From CAYRUZ01 sp964427895 (lineage in GTDB: Bacteria; Patescibacteriota; Gracilibacteria; Peribacterales; Peribacteraceae): DNA of 20,380 nucleotides. Positions 1 to 7,187 of this stretch are shown here, one piece after another; the first letter of the stretch is position 1; each line of letters begins with the position of its first letter. Under the pieces are notes generated by a model that was not told the DNA's origin, did not search any database, and worked only from the letters and a program-made list of their open reading frames with translations. The stretch is taken from the NCBI GenBank assembly GCA_964427895.1, contig CAYRUZ010000020.1:1-20380 (forward strand), read 5' to 3'. Position numbers and translations under genes: made by a program.

Positions 1-30
1 CTGGCGCGTCTGCCATTTCGCCACCTCGGC
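1..30 (-). tRNA. tRNA-Leu, 5' portion (cut by window edge)
   Basis: The reverse complement of these 30 bases reads as the start of a leucine tRNA. It has the acceptor arm GCCGAGG, then TG, a D-stem GCG/CGC enclosing a loop with the invariant GG, and the AGACGC block typical of bacterial tRNA-Leu. The anticodon and the long variable arm lie outside the window, so the isoacceptor cannot be named. The gene is transcribed leftward, divergently from the AIM24-family gene. tRNA-Ser was considered but the D-arm pattern fits Leu better. Confidence 0.85.
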
Positions 31-38
31 ATGCCGAA

Positions 39-48
39 AGTGTACACT
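39..48. promoter_or_regulatory. Palindromic bidirectional -10 element
   Basis: AGTGTACACT is a perfect 10-base palindrome, so the hexamer TACACT appears on both strands (43-48 plus; 44-39 minus). On the minus strand it ends 8 bases before the mature tRNA-Leu 5' end, the right distance for a -10 box. On the plus strand it precedes the 74-796 gene by 25 bases. No good -35 is visible on either side. Divergent promoter use is inferred. Confidence 0.45.
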
Positions 49-67
49 GGGAACGTTTCCTTCCCAG
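47..67. repeat. Inverted repeat in the leader of the AIM24-family gene
   Basis: CTGGGAA (47-53) and TTCCCAG (61-67) are perfect 7-base arms around a 7-base loop. The element lies between the putative -10 box and the start codon at 74, so it could be a leader hairpin or a protein-binding site covering the divergent promoter. No T-run follows, so it is not a terminator. Confidence 0.4.
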
Positions 68-73
68 ACCCCA

Positions 74-796
74 ATGAAGCACGAAATCCTCGCAAAGCCG
101 TCCTACTCCGCCCTGCGATGCGTCATGAGCAAGGGCGAGACCATCCACGCCGAGTCCGGCGCCATGCTCGCCATGGACGCGACGGCGGAAATCGCCGGCA
201 CCATGAAGGGTGGATTGTGGAGCGGCATCAAGCGCGCCGTCCTCACGAGCGAGAGCTTCTTCGTCAGCACCATCACGTCGAAGGCCGACGACACCGAGGT
301 GTACTTGGCACCGCGCGCGCCGGGCGACCTGCAGGCCATCGAACTGAAGGGCTCGGAGTACATCGTCCAGGGCGGATCGTTCCTCGCGTCGACCGAGGGC
401 GTGGAGACCGACGCGAAGTTCAGCGGCTGGAAGGGATTCCTCAGCGGCGAAGGCCTCTTTATGATCAAGGCGACGGGAACGGGCACCATCTTCGTCTCCA
501 GCTTCGGCGGCATCCTCAGCCGCGAGGTGAAGGCGGGCGAGAAATTCGTCGTCGATAACGGCCACATCGTCGCGTTCGACGCGTCGATGCGCTACGACAT
601 CGAGTCGGTCGGCAGCGGCACGTTCGGTTTCGTCACGACGGGCGAGGGACTGGCGTGCATCTTCGAGGGCCCCGGCACGGTGTACCTCCAGACGCGCAAC
701 CTCGCGACGTTCGCCGAGACGCTCAACCCGTTCCTGCCGGACCGCAACAAGAGCCAGGGCGCGAGCAACATCCTCGGCCAGATCATGGGTGGCTGA
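74..796 (+). CDS. AIM24 / TIGR00266 family protein
   Basis: This 240-residue protein matches the bacterial AIM24 (formerly DUF124, TIGR00266) family in length and pattern. Recognisable stretches are the early ESGAMLAMDA, a GGLWSGIKRAVLTSESFFVS block near residues 46-65, and the late GEGLACIFEGPGTVYLQTRN. The family folds as a beta-rich barrel and its biochemical role is unknown in bacteria; the yeast relative is a mitochondrial protein. There is no signal peptide or membrane segment, so it should be cytoplasmic. The ATG at 74 is preferred because the family N-terminus (MKHEIL...) begins there. No Shine-Dalgarno is seen. It converges with the peptidase gene, leaving a single base between stop codons and no visible terminator. 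Confidence 0.88.
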   Translation: MKHEILAKPSYSALRCVMSKGETIHAESGAMLAMDATAEIAGTMKGGLWSGIKRAVLTSESFFVSTITSKADDTEVYLAPRAPGDLQAIELKGSEYIVQGGSFLASTEGVETDAKFSGWKGFLSGEGLFMIKATGTGTIFVSSFGGILSREVKAGEKFVVDNGHIVAFDASMRYDIESVGSGTFGFVTTGEGLACIFEGPGTVYLQTRNLATFAETLNPFLPDRNKSQGASNILGQIMGG

Positions 797-797
797 G

Positions 798-1370
798 CTA
801 CGGTAGCACCGTCGCGGGATCGACGAACGCGTCGATTTCCTCCTTCGTCTGCACGTAGCCGAGCGATTCATTCCCCCAGCCTTTCAGGATGCCGAGGTGG
901 AGATGTTTGCGATTGCCATCCGTGTCATGGCTGCGCGCCGCGCCGAGCACGCCGATGCGCTGCCCTCCGCTGGCGGTCTGCCCTGCCGGGATGAGCGAGT
1001 CGAGCGCCAAATGCCCGTAGAGCACCGTCACTTTTTGATCGTCGATGACGCAGTGCTGTCGCACGAGTCCACCGTACCCCTCGACCCAGGCGCTCGTGAC
1101 GATCTCGCCGTCGCATAGGGCGGTGACGGGAATCTCGGCATCCTCTTCCCCCGGGAGAATTTCGAAATCCTCGCCGACGTGGAATCCCATGAACCGCTCG
1201 GGCGGATCGATGGGATTTTGCGCCGGATCGGGCGTGACGTAGAGGCCGAAGTGCAACGGCGTCGGGCGCGAGGAAGCATCCGGCAAGGGAATGTTGCCCT
1301 GCGCTGACGCGCTGCACCCGCTCAGAACAAGAAAGCAAAAGACAACGACGATGTCGCGTGAGTGCTTCAT
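798..1370 (-). CDS. Lipoprotein M23-family (LytM-type) peptidase
   Basis: This 190-residue protein starts with a lipoprotein signal: a hydrophobic stretch followed by LSGC, with Cys19 as the lipidation site. The rest is a compact M23/LytM metallopeptidase domain. The zinc ligands are in place: His64-x3-Asp68 (GFHVGED), the YGHL motif at 118-121 and His156-x-His158 (HLHLG). M23 enzymes cut peptidoglycan cross-bridges or stem peptides, so a role in cell-wall remodelling at the outer face of the membrane is likely. An intact active site argues against a purely structural, EnvC-like role. GGAGA lies 3 bases before the ATG, slightly close for a ribosome site. It follows the receiver gene by 39 bases on the same strand, suggesting one transcript. 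Confidence 0.85.
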   Translation of the reverse strand: MKHSRDIVVVFCFLVLSGCSASAQGNIPLPDASSRPTPLHFGLYVTPDPAQNPIDPPERFMGFHVGEDFEILPGEEDAEIPVTALCDGEIVTSAWVEGYGGLVRQHCVIDDQKVTVLYGHLALDSLIPAGQTASGGQRIGVLGAARSHDTDGNRKHLHLGILKGWGNESLGYVQTKEEIDAFVDPATVLP

Positions 1371-1409
1371 ACTTCTCCGTTGACGGACCCTCGCGGAAAA
1401 AATGACAGG

Positions 1410-1772
1410 CTATTTCTCCAAATGCGCGCGCACCTTCTCCAGCAACTCCGGCAGATCCACTCCGCTTTTGACGATGAAATCGGCCGCACCGAGTTCCGCG
1501 CATTCCTCGCGGTCGATTTTCTGACTGAGGTTGGTGAGCACCACGATGGGCACCGCGTACGCATGCTCCTTGGCATGCGCCAGCACGCCGAATCCGTTCA
1601 CTTCGGGCGTCAGCAGATCGAGCAGCACGAGATCAAGCTCTTGCGATTCCATGAGCCGAATGGCTTCGTCTCCGTCAAAGGCGGAGAGCACGTCGTAGCC
1701 GGCTTTCTCCAACATGCCTTTGTTGAGATTGTGCAGTTTCTTATTGTCTTCGACGACGAGAATGCGCTGCAT
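1410..1772 (-). CDS. Stand-alone response regulator receiver protein
   Basis: This 120-residue protein is a complete CheY-like receiver domain with no output domain. The acidic pocket is Glu8-Asp9 (VVEDN), the phosphoacceptor is Asp52 (LLDLLTP), the switch Thr is Thr80 (LTN) and the conserved Lys is Lys102 (VKS). It clearly resembles the second receiver in the window (4921-5298), sharing GFGVL, TN-x-S-x-K and the VKS region, so the two look like paralogues. It probably relays phosphate from a kinase to a partner protein, but no kinase is adjacent on this strand. The neighbouring kinase operon starting at 2378 is the obvious candidate source of phosphate, which is inference. Confidence 0.9.
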   Translation of the reverse strand: MQRILVVEDNKKLHNLNKGMLEKAGYDVLSAFDGDEAIRLMESQELDLVLLDLLTPEVNGFGVLAHAKEHAYAVPIVVLTNLSQKIDREECAELGAADFIVKSGVDLPELLEKVRAHLEK

Positions 1773-1783
1773 AGATGCGTACC

Positions 1784-1789
1784 AGTGTA
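1784..1789 (-). promoter_or_regulatory. Putative -10 box for receiver gene
   Basis: The minus strand reads TACACT 11 bases before the ATG at 1772. With transcription starting about 7 bases after the box, the leader would be only a few bases long. No convincing -35 is seen. Confidence 0.35.
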
Positions 1790-1907
1790 ACGCACGGCAC
1801 CATACCTGGACAGCGCGGCCTTCAAGCCAACTTGTCTATAGCCTTTAAGATAGTAACCCCCTGCGACGCTTTCCGGACGGGAAAACTTGCCCTAGTGTAC
1901 GAAGGTT

Positions 1908-2330
1908 ATGTCTTTTTATCGTTCGAAACTCTACAGTGAAGAACGGTGTTTGGAGTACCTCTTTCAGCTGCGGTACCCGAATATTCAATGCAAGGCGTGC
2001 AACAGGAAAAAATCGTTCCACCGCGACAGGAAGAAGCAGAGTTTCACGTGCAATTGCGGCAAAACGCACATCTTCCCGCGCAAAGGCACGATCTTCGGCT
2101 CGTCCCACCTGCCGCTGCTCACCTGGATCCACGCGATCTTCCTCCTCTCGCGCACCAAGGGGCGCATGCCGGCCCAGGAGTTAGGCGTCTACCTCAACGT
2201 CTCCTATCCCACGGCGTGGCGCATGAAAAACATCATCATGAAGACGCTCGAACTGGATGCCGAAACGAGCCCCGCGCGTTGGACATTCCAAACCATCATG
2301 AAGAAAAGCGCAACGACAGATATGCGGTGA
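1908..2330 (+). CDS. IS1595-type transposase N-terminal zinc-ribbon/HTH protein, lacking the DDE domain
   Basis: This 140-residue protein matches the N-terminal part of IS1595/ISXO2-like transposases. A zinc ribbon comes first (Cys28-x2-Cys31 and Cys48-x-Cys50, then RKGTIFGSS). A helical HTH-like region follows (roughly residues 68-115, with LPLLTWIHAIFLLS and SYPTAWRMKN). Full-length enzymes then carry a catalytic DDE domain of well over 100 residues. Here the frame stops at 2330 and only 47 bases remain before the next gene, so the catalytic part is absent rather than frameshifted. No inverted repeats or target duplications were found around it. It is either an IS remnant or a retained DNA-binding protein; its position just upstream of the kinase operon makes a regulatory role possible but unproven. 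Confidence 0.7.
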   Translation: MSFYRSKLYSEERCLEYLFQLRYPNIQCKACNRKKSFHRDRKKQSFTCNCGKTHIFPRKGTIFGSSHLPLLTWIHAIFLLSRTKGRMPAQELGVYLNVSYPTAWRMKNIIMKTLELDAETSPARWTFQTIMKKSATTDMR

Positions 2331-2377
2331 TCGAACTATCCTAAAACAGACACTACGCACTATTCGCAGCAGACCGC

Positions 2378-4924
2378 ATGACTCTTCGTAATAAAATCGC
2401 CGTCGGGTCCCTGCTGATCGCGCTGGCAATGGTCATCGGTCGTGCGTCCGTGCTCTTGTCGGTTCAGACCATCAGCCGCGCGACGGAGCGCCAGAAGGTT
2501 GCCGCTCAATACTACGGCATGTCGTTGCGACGTTCGCTCATCCGCACGGAGTATATGGTTGCCCCTTCGGAAGACGTGAAACGTCAGTGGATAGAACAAT
2601 ACGAGGAGCAAATGTCCTTACTGCAAAAAAACGTGGATCTATTCAAGGACTCCACGTCGTTGCCCATCTTGCAGAACATTCTGGCATCGCTGCGAGAAGC
2701 GAAGGGTCAATTCCTGCAACTGAGCGATGCGGAGCGGCAAGGGAAAAATCTCGCCGCACTGAGCAACGCAATGTCAGCGGGTACGGTGCAGCGCATCAAA
2801 TGGGCGAACGAACTGTTCGACCTCAGCGTTAAAGACACTCAGTGGGCCATCACCACGCTTTACAGCACGGTCGTGATCGGAACGTCGCTGGCGTTCCTCG
2901 TGGTGATTGCCGGATTCGTGTTCGGCAGAAGGATCGCCGTGTCTCTCGGACAACTGGCCGACGGCGCACAGCGCATCGCCAACGGCCAAGTGGGCTTTCA
3001 GTTCCCGATTCCGAAAAACACCGAGTTCGCCGACGTCGCGCGATCCTTCAATCACATGGGCTTCGAATTGCGCCGAGCCCATGAGATAGCGGAAAAACGC
3101 ATCGAGGAACGAACGGCCCAATTGCGCGAATCGAACCTCTTTTTGGACGCCATCCTCGAAAACATTCCGAACATGGTGTTCGTCAAAGACGCCGAGCAAC
3201 TGCGCTTCGTGTTGTTCAACCGCGCAGCGGAATCGTTGCTCGGATACAAGCGCGAAGAAATGATCGGCAAGAGCGATGCGGATTTCTTCCCGAAAGAACA
3301 AGCGGAGTTCTTCATCAACAAAGACCGGCAAGTGCTCGGCGCCACGGGCATCGTCGACATCCCGGAGGAGCCGATCAAGACGCGCGAGGGCGAAACGCGC
3401 TGGCTGCACACCCGGAAAATCAGCGTGCGCGACGAGAAAGGCAATCCCCGGTTCTTGCTGGGAATTTCGGAGGACATCACGGACCTGCGCAAGCGCGAAT
3501 CCGAAATCAAAGCCACGTTCGAGGCACTTAACCAGACGGCGCTCGTGTCCATCACCGACGCCAAAGGCAACATCATGTACGCCAACGACAAATTCGTGCG
3601 CGTGTCCCAGTATTCCATGGACGAACTGCTGGGCAATAACCACCGCATGCTGAAATCCGGCCATCAACCCCAGTCGCTTTTCGAGGAACTGTGGCGCACC
3701 ATCAGCAGCGGCAAGGCCTGGCGAGGAGAAATCAAAAATCGAGCGAAGGACGGATCGTACTATTGGGTGGATACCGCGATCGCTCCGCTCATGAATCCGC
3801 AGGGGCGTCCCGAGCGGTACATCGCCATCCGCTTCCTCGTCACGGAGCAGAAAAAAGCCCTGGCGGAGATTCAAAAATTCCAGCTCGCGGTGGACGCCTC
3901 GACCGAGGCCGTCTCGATCGTCTCGAGCGACCATCGGACCATCGTGTACGTCAACGACGCCTGGTGCCGCGTGTCGGGATTCTCGCCCGAAGACGCCCTC
4001 GGCAAAAATCTCTTCGCGGTGCGCAGCAAAAAAACGGATGAAAAATTACTGGCGGCCATCGATCAGGCGATGAAGGACGGCACGTCCTTCTACTCGGACG
4101 CCTTCGTGTTGCAACGCAAAGACGGATCGACGTACGACGCCGAAATCCGCATGTTCCCCGTCACTCTTAAGGCAGAGGAAACGACGGAAAATCCGGCATC
4201 GTTCTTCGTGCTCATGCACGCGGACATCACGGAACGAAAGAAATCCGAGCGCGCCAAGACGGCGTTCGTGTCGCTCGCCTCGCACCAGCTGCGCACGCCG
4301 CTCACCGAAATCCGCTGGGCGCTTTCGTCTCTGCGCCGCGAACACCTGGATCACGAGCAGGAGGAAATGGTGCGGTCCGCGCATGCCGCTTCCAGCCACA
4401 TGGCGGAGACGATTAAGGCGATGCTCACGCTCTCGCACATCGAGTCCGGCGAAGTCGATCCCGAGCCCACCACCGTGAATGTCCGCGACGTGATCGAAGA
4501 GATCGTGGGCCTCAACGGCGCAGAGATACGCGGAAAAAACCTCACCGTCTCTGTCGACTGCGCGACGGACGCATCGCTCGTCACCGACGAACAACTGCTG
4601 AAGGAAATCCTCGGAAACCTCATCGCCAACGCGTGCAAGTACAGCAAGAACGGCGGCGCCGTGAGCGTCTCCGTGGCGACGAAAAACAAGACGATGAATA
4701 TCGTCGTGCAAGATGACGGCTGCGGCATTCCCATCGCCGACCAGCAAAAAATTTCGCAAAAATTCTTCCGCGCCTCCAACGCGATGGAGACGGGCGCGGA
4801 GGGGAGCGGATTGGGTTTGCACATTGCCTACTCTTTGGTGCATCTTCTCCATGGAAAGATTTCGTTCGTCTCCAAAGAGAGCGCCGGCACGCGCTTCACC
4901 CTCACCTTCCCGCTCGCCGCATGA
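2378..4924 (+). CDS. Membrane sensor histidine kinase with HAMP and three PAS domains
   Basis: This 848-residue kinase starts with a transmembrane helix (about 6-28), then a mostly helical extracytoplasmic region (about 30-160), a second helix (about 165-187) and a HAMP linker (to about 240). Three PAS domains follow at roughly 250-375, 376-495 and 496-625. The second has the NHRMLKSGH and RAKDGSYYWVDT motifs common in aerotaxis-type PAS. The HisKA domain carries SHQLRTPL with phosphoacceptor His636. The ATPase domain has the N-box (NLIANACKYS), G1 (DDGCGIP) and G2 (GSGLGL). All catalytic motifs look intact. The ligand is unknown; PAS domains may sense redox, cofactors or small molecules. The stop overlaps the next start (ATGA), so receiver 4921-5298 is its likely partner. 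No Shine-Dalgarno is seen. Confidence 0.93.
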   Translation: MTLRNKIAVGSLLIALAMVIGRASVLLSVQTISRATERQKVAAQYYGMSLRRSLIRTEYMVAPSEDVKRQWIEQYEEQMSLLQKNVDLFKDSTSLPILQNILASLREAKGQFLQLSDAERQGKNLAALSNAMSAGTVQRIKWANELFDLSVKDTQWAITTLYSTVVIGTSLAFLVVIAGFVFGRRIAVSLGQLADGAQRIANGQVGFQFPIPKNTEFADVARSFNHMGFELRRAHEIAEKRIEERTAQLRESNLFLDAILENIPNMVFVKDAEQLRFVLFNRAAESLLGYKREEMIGKSDADFFPKEQAEFFINKDRQVLGATGIVDIPEEPIKTREGETRWLHTRKISVRDEKGNPRFLLGISEDITDLRKRESEIKATFEALNQTALVSITDAKGNIMYANDKFVRVSQYSMDELLGNNHRMLKSGHQPQSLFEELWRTISSGKAWRGEIKNRAKDGSYYWVDTAIAPLMNPQGRPERYIAIRFLVTEQKKALAEIQKFQLAVDASTEAVSIVSSDHRTIVYVNDAWCRVSGFSPEDALGKNLFAVRSKKTDEKLLAAIDQAMKDGTSFYSDAFVLQRKDGSTYDAEIRMFPVTLKAEETTENPASFFVLMHADITERKKSERAKTAFVSLASHQLRTPLTEIRWALSSLRREHLDHEQEEMVRSAHAASSHMAETIKAMLTLSHIESGEVDPEPTTVNVRDVIEEIVGLNGAEIRGKNLTVSVDCATDASLVTDEQLLKEILGNLIANACKYSKNGGAVSVSVATKNKTMNIVVQDDGCGIPIADQQKISQKFFRASNAMETGAEGSGLGLHIAYSLVHLLHGKISFVSKESAGTRFTLTFPLAA

Positions 4925-5298
4925 CTGCACGAAAAAAACACGTTCTGATCGTCGAGGACAACACCTTCCTGTCGCGCATCCTCGTGCGTGCGCTGACCGC
5001 GCAAAAATTGAAGGTGACCGTGGCCCAGAACGGCGAGGAGGCGATCGCGATCATCGATGATGACACCCCCGACCTCTTGCTGCTCGATCTTCTTTTGCCG
5101 CGCGTCGACGGCTTCGGCGTGTTGGAACACCGCAAACAGAAAGGCATGACATTTCCCGTCATCGTCTGCACGAACATCAGCGACAAAGTGAGCAAGGACC
5201 GCTGCAAGAAATTGGGGACAAAGGAGTACCTGGTGAAAAGCGACATCGACGATGAACAGCTTCTGCCGGTTCTTACGAAGGCACTCCAAGGACGATGA
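4921..5298 (+). CDS. Stand-alone response regulator receiver protein of the kinase operon
   Basis: This 125-residue protein is a receiver domain with no output domain. The key residues are Glu12-Asp13, phosphoacceptor Asp56 (LLDLLLP), Thr84 (CTN) and Lys106 (VKS). It overlaps the upstream kinase by ATGA and the downstream kinase-like gene by another ATGA, so all three should be made in a fixed ratio by translational coupling. It is a paralogue of the 1410-1772 receiver. Without a DNA-binding domain it must act by protein contact or as a phosphate relay or sink between the two kinases; which is not visible from sequence. Confidence 0.92.
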   Translation: MTARKKHVLIVEDNTFLSRILVRALTAQKLKVTVAQNGEEAIAIIDDDTPDLLLLDLLLPRVDGFGVLEHRKQKGMTFPVIVCTNISDKVSKDRCKKLGTKEYLVKSDIDDEQLLPVLTKALQGR

Positions 5299-6068
5299 CA
5301 ACCGTTTTGCTGCTTAACGGCGCGGTTCTTGCGGCCCTCTTGGCCCTCATGATTCGGGAAGAAATCCGCTTCCGCAGTTTCAAAAAAACAGTCGCGGCGG
5401 CGAAGGAGGAATTGACGAGCGTGGCGTACCAACTGCGCACGCCGCTCGGCAATCTTTCGAAATATTCTTCGCTCCTCCAATCCAAGGAATTTGGCATCCT
5501 GACGCTGTCGCAGCAGGAGGCGCTGAGCAACATGCAGGCGTCGTTGGGCGAATCGCTCATCGTGCTCGACCGGCTGCTCGCTCGCTCGCATCTTGAGGAG
5601 GAGAAAGTTTCCATGCAGCGCTCGCGGCTGAATCTCTCGGCCATCATCCAAGGAGCATTGATTGCACTGCATCCAGTAGCCGAAAAAATGGAGCACTCTG
5701 TCGTGGTGAAGGGTGACCGCGACGTCATGCTCACCTCGGATCCCATCCTGCTCCACGGCATTTTCGACGAGCTGTTGGCGAACGCGTTGTACTACACCCC
5801 GGAGGGGGGAAAAGTGACGGTCACCGTCAGTGAACAACGGGGAAAAATTCTCGTCGAAATTCAGGACACCGGAATCGGCATCACGGCGGCGGAAAAAAAA
5901 CGTCTCTTCGAGAAGTTCTTCCGTGGCGAGCGAGCGAAGACAATGCATGCCGGGAATGGCTTGGGTCTGACGTTCGCAAAGCAGTTCTGCGAGGAGCTGG
6001 GGGCCACTTTGGCCTACCGGCCGGGTCGTCAAAAGGGCAGCATTTTCGCGGTGTATTTGCCAAAGTGA
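5295..6068 (+). CDS. Short membrane-anchored histidine-kinase-like protein with Tyr in place of the phosphoacceptor His
   Basis: This 257-residue protein has one N-terminal transmembrane helix (about 3-20), a short linker, a dimerisation helix pair and a complete ATPase domain. The H-box reads AYQLRTPL: residue 45, normally the phosphorylated His of S-H-x-L-R-T-P-L, is Tyr (codon TAC at 5427-5429, one base from a His codon). The rest of the kinase is well kept: Asn163 in the N-box (LLANALYYTPEGG), G1 DTGIGI from Asp191, the F-box LFEKFFRGE and G2 GNGLGL. No sensor domain is present. It may be an ATP-binding pseudokinase that modulates the upstream kinase, a phosphatase-type partner, or an unusual kinase. 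It is the last gene of the three-gene coupled operon. Confidence 0.88.
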   Translation: MTTVLLLNGAVLAALLALMIREEIRFRSFKKTVAAAKEELTSVAYQLRTPLGNLSKYSSLLQSKEFGILTLSQQEALSNMQASLGESLIVLDRLLARSHLEEEKVSMQRSRLNLSAIIQGALIALHPVAEKMEHSVVVKGDRDVMLTSDPILLHGIFDELLANALYYTPEGGKVTVTVSEQRGKILVEIQDTGIGITAAEKKRLFEKFFRGERAKTMHAGNGLGLTFAKQFCEELGATLAYRPGRQKGSIFAVYLPK

Positions 6069-6097
6069 ATGTTATATAGTTTAAACTAGTAATCTTG

Positions 6098-6119
6098 TCT
6101 GATTTGTGATAAAATCAGA
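6098..6119 (+). promoter_or_regulatory. Extended -10 promoter embedded in an inverted repeat
   Basis: TCTGATTT (6098-6105) and AAATCAGA (6112-6119) are perfect 8-base arms around a 6-base loop. Within it, TGT-GATAAA (6105-6113) resembles an extended -10 box that would place the transcript start at about the TTG start codon at 6120. The repeat therefore covers the promoter and could be an operator. No T-run follows, so terminator function for the kinase operon is unlikely. Confidence 0.45.
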
Positions 6120-7187
6120 TTGTTGAAAAATACACAAAAAATCACTCACATACTGTTGTGCACTTTGTGTGTCTCGGCACTGCTGCATCCCGAGATTTTC
6201 GCGTACGCGTACGCGCAGGCACACGCGCAAAGTTTTCAGCTCGATTTTGATAGCCTCCAGGAAGACGCCATGCCGCTCGAAGGCGGCGACTTCGCGCTCG
6301 AAGGCGGACTGACGCAACAGGACACATTCGGCCAAGCGACCGACTGGAAAGAGCAGCCGCAGTGGCTGGCGAACGGCACGTGCGGCAACGGTATTCGCGA
6401 GGCCTTCGAGCGCTGCGACGACACGGACCTGGGCGGCAAAGATTGCACCGATCTGGGCTACGCCGGCGGCACGCTGACATGCAGTGCAAGCTGCACGTTC
6501 GTCGCCGACGAATGCATTGCTGCCAGCAGCTCGAGCAGCGTCAGCAGCAGCGCCTCTGTTCCGGGAGGCGACCTGACCAATCCCCCGTCCGGCGGCACGC
6601 GACCCGTGATCGTGCAGTACAGCTCGTCGGCACACAGCGCGAGTGCGCGCAGCAGCAAGACAAGCAATGCGGGCAGTACCGGCGTGACGAGCTCCATGGT
6701 GGCTACAGTGTCGAGCCGCGCATCGACCAGCGCATCAGCGGGACAGAGTGATTCGAGTGCGTCGACGGACGCGTCTTCGACGGCAGTCGCAAGCGGCGAA
6801 ACGCATGGTGCAAACGGCGCGGACGTGCCATCGGGTACGCACAATGCCGCCCCGGGCGAAGCCGGCGGCGAGCAGCAGCTGACGCCGGAGGAATGGCTCG
6901 CCGCGAACGACATGCGGACGACTGGCAATCGCGCCGTGGCGCAGGTGGAATCCGCCGCCATCGGCGGAGCCAGCGTCGTGGAACTCGGTATCTTCGGCCG
7001 CCTCTCCTGGATCGCCCGTTTCCGCAACATCTACGCCGCCATCCCCGCCTATGAATCGGCAAGTGCCCCGTTCTCGGGATTGTTCTCCGGCATGCAACCG
7101 GGCGCCGTGAGCGTCTCGGCGCTCTTACCGCCCTTCTGGTTGCCTGGCCGCCGCAAACGTAAGCGTATTCCCTCTTCCGTCTCGTGA
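6120..7187 (+). CDS. Secreted Cys-rich/Ser-rich surface protein, TTG start
   Basis: This 355-residue exported protein has a signal peptide (residues 1 to about 36, with AHA before the cut). From Cys88 to about residue 138 it has a cysteine-rich module beginning CGNGIREAFERCDD and ending in a CSASC/DEC pattern. That module resembles repeats found in many secreted myxobacterial and CPR proteins. A long low-complexity Ser/Thr/Ala/Gly linker follows (about 138-245). The C-terminus has a short hydrophobic piece then a basic tail (FWLPGRRKRKR), possibly a membrane anchor or sorting tail, though the hydrophobic stretch is weak. The start is TTG (6120, or the adjacent TTG at 6123); no ATG or GTG would keep the signal peptide. 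Its stop overlaps the next start (GTGA), linking it to the 7184-8920 fibre protein. Function unknown; a surface-exposed stalk or partner of the fibre proteins is inferred. Confidence 0.75.
   Translation: MLKNTQKITHILLCTLCVSALLHPEIFAYAYAQAHAQSFQLDFDSLQEDAMPLEGGDFALEGGLTQQDTFGQATDWKEQPQWLANGTCGNGIREAFERCDDTDLGGKDCTDLGYAGGTLTCSASCTFVADECIAASSSSSVSSSASVPGGDLTNPPSGGTRPVIVQYSSSAHSASARSSKTSNAGSTGVTSSMVATVSSRASTSASAGQSDSSASTDASSTAVASGETHGANGADVPSGTHNAAPGEAGGEQQLTPEEWLAANDMRTTGNRAVAQVESAAIGGASVVELGIFGRLSWIARFRNIYAAIPAYESASAPFSGLFSGMQPGAVSVSALLPPFWLPGRRKRKRIPSSVS

Noticed and set aside
1834..1858. Promoter before the zinc-ribbon gene (TTGTCT ... CTTTAAGATAGTA)
   Set aside because: It resembles the 8921 promoter but the -10 position reads TAACCC, and it is 50 bases from the start codon; too weak to annotate.
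2280..2377. Frameshifted DDE domain of the IS1595-type protein
   Set aside because: Fewer than 100 bases remain before the kinase gene, too short for any DDE remnant; no motif was found in other frames.
6098..6119. Terminator for the kinase operon
   Set aside because: The hairpin is A/T-rich and not followed by a T-run.
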